A DNA stretch of 64,000 nucleotides, taken from Cherax quadricarinatus (lineage: Eukaryota; Arthropoda; Malacostraca; Decapoda; Parastacidae). The stretch is taken from contig NW_027196480.1 in assembly GCF_038502225.1 (NCBI RefSeq), positions 5,001 through 69,000 on the forward strand, in the 5' to 3' direction. Position 1 is the stretch's first letter; each line of letters begins with the position of its first letter. This document shows positions 62,488 through 64,000 of this stretch, one piece after another. The notes beneath the pieces were generated by a model that saw nothing but the letters and a program-made list of their open reading frames with translations, had not been told where the DNA came from and ran no database searches. Both the position numbers and the translations under genes were made by a program.

Positions 62488-64000
62488 AAGGAAATGTGTA
62501 GAATTTTTAACACATACTTCCTCTCAGTTTTTACACAGGAGGATACCAGCGATATTCCAGAAATGATAAATTATGTAGAACAGGACGATAATAAACTGTG
62601 CACGATTAGGGTCACAAGTGACATGGTCCTTAGGCAAATAGATAAATTAAAACCTAACAAATCCCCAGGCCATGATGAACTGTATGCAAGGTTCTAAAGG
62701 AATGTAAAGAGGAGCTTAGCAAACCTTTGGCTAATCTTTTCAACATATCACTACAAACTGGCATGGTGCCAGATAAGTGGAAAATGGCAAATGTGATACC
62801 TATTTTCAAAGCAGGTGACAGGTCCTTAGCTTCGAACTATAGATCAATAAGCCTAACCTCCATAGTGGGAAAATTTATGGAATCAATAATTGCCGAGGCA
62901 GTTCGTAGCCACCTTGAAAAGCATAAATTAATCAACGAATCTCAGCATGGTTTTACAAAGGGGCCTTCCTGCCTTACGAATTTATTAACTTTTTTCACTA
63001 AGGTATTTGAGGAGGTAGATCATGGTAATGAATGTGATATTGTGTATATGGACTTCAGTAAGGCTTTTGACAGGGTCGCACATCAGAGACTATTGAGGAA
63101 AATTAAAGCACATGGAATATGAGGAGAAACTTTTTCCTGGATAGAGGCATGGTTGACAAATAGCCAGCAGAGAGATTGCATAAATGGGGAGAAATCAGAG
63201 TGGGGAAGCGTCACGAGCGGTGTTCCTCAGGGGTCAGTGTTGGGCCCCATGCTGTTCACAATCTACTTAAACGACATAGATGAGGGCATAAAGAGCGACA
63301 TCATCAAGTTTGCCGATGACACCAAATAGGCCGTCGAATTCATTCTGACGAGGACATTAGAGCACTCCAGGAAGATTTGAATAGACTGATGCAGTGGTCG
63401 GAGAAGTGGCAGATGCAGTTTAATATAGACAAATGCAAAGTTCTAAATTTTGAACAGGACAATAACCATGCCACATATAAATTAAATAATGTAGATCTTA
63501 ATATTACGGATTGCGAAAAAGATTTAGGAGTTCTGGTTAGCAGTAATCTGAATCCAAGACAACAATGCAAAAGTGTTCGCAATAAAGCTAATAGAATCCT
63601 TGGCTTCATATCAAGAAGCATAAATAATAGGAGTCCTCAGGTTGTTCTTCAACTCTATACATCCTTGGTTAGGCCTCATTTAGATTATGCTGCACAGTTT
63701 TGGTCACCGTATTACAGAATGGATATAAATGCTCTGGAAAATGTACAAAGGAGGATGACAAAGTTGATCCCATGTATCAGAAACCTTCCCTATGAGGATA
63801 GACTTAGGGCCCTGAATCTGCACTCTCTAGAAAGACGTAGAATTAGGGGGGGGGTATGATTGAGGTGTATAAGTGGGAGACAGGAATAAATAAAGGGAAT
63901 GTAAATAGTGTGCTGAAAATATCTAGCCTAGACAGGACTCGCAGCAATGGTTTTAAGTTGGAAAAATTCCGTTTCAGGTTTGGTAATAGAGTTGTGGATG
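62488..64000 (+). pseudogene. B3 ORF2 reverse transcriptase, incomplete at window edge
   Basis: Nearly the same as B2, but with one-base losses near 62690 and 63326, a Gly to stop change at 63119-63121 and a Pro in GRSC (KGPSCLTN). FADD is present near 63309. Collinear C-terminal domain sequence runs to 63859, then a frame change (extra G) and a deletion near 63975. Confidence 0.88.

Larger units (their letters stand above)
60248..64000 (+). mobile_element. LINE family B copy B3 (CR1), most complete, runs off the window
   Basis: Begins abruptly inside A8 and contains ORF1 (60249-61175), ORF2 endonuclease (about 61350-62080) and RT (62488 on). The right end is outside the window. It is collinear with B1 and B2. 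Near the window end, a block present in B2 (RKDIGKYW) is deleted. Confidence 0.93.

Overview
The window reads as repeat-rich intergenic DNA from an arthropod nuclear genome, most likely a decapod crustacean (crayfish-like). That assignment is inference. It rests on the LINE families, long (CA)n and (TA)n microsatellites, GT-AG splice signals and a decayed FAK-type tyrosine kinase fragment. I see no intact host gene, rRNA, confident tRNA, operon or CRISPR array. Almost every long reading frame is retrotransposon coding sequence, its antisense shadow, or a microsatellite.

I use working names. Family A is a CR1-like APE LINE with AACTAGGTGAGTA-type 3' repeats, in eight copies (A1-A8). Family B is CR1, with an SGNH-esterase ORF1 and TTCTTATG 3' repeats (B1-B3). 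Family C is a LINE-like element with a YLDDG reverse transcriptase, a zinc knuckle and an RPD...WD nuclease-like C-terminus (C1-C3). Family D is RTE-type (D1-D4). Family E is a 390-bp MITE-like repeat with 14-nt inverted ends (E1-E3 plus a fragment). Family G is a CR1/Jockey-type LINE. Family H is an L1/Tx1-type LINE with a CCHC ORF1. Two Penelope-like (PLE) insertions are also present.

Layout: 1-5370 holds A1 and the decayed A2, joined by (AC)n. 5371-8740 is mostly unassigned, with a 13-copy 17-bp satellite. 8741-14940 is a head-to-tail run of four 5'-truncated A copies (minus strand) separated by (TG)n. 15110-23219 holds D3, E1, D2 and the degenerate D4. 23483-25490 is a decayed, spliced, repeated arthropod gene split by an LTR-like insertion. 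25855-35205 holds C1, E2, C2 (split by a tandem Penelope-type dimer with a hammerhead-like motif), E3, a tRNA-like SINE region, B1 and C3. 35304-38904 is D1, with the best open RTE frame. 38735-43173 is a near-perfect 2.2-kb tandem duplication. 44109-52652 is a three-level nest: H split by G, and G split by a palindromic Penelope-like element with 13-bp target duplications. 53411-53705 is the FAK-like pseudogene. 54361-58109 is A7 split by B2. 58791-64000 is A8 followed by B3, which runs off the window.

The strongest biology is in how elements sit relative to one another. Unrelated LINE families begin and end on (CA)n or (TA)n arrays, and one RTE copy has an 11-bp target duplication right at the edge of an (AT)n array. 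Two Penelope-type insertions with clean target duplications show the palindromic and tandem architectures of that class and share a collinear 3' end.
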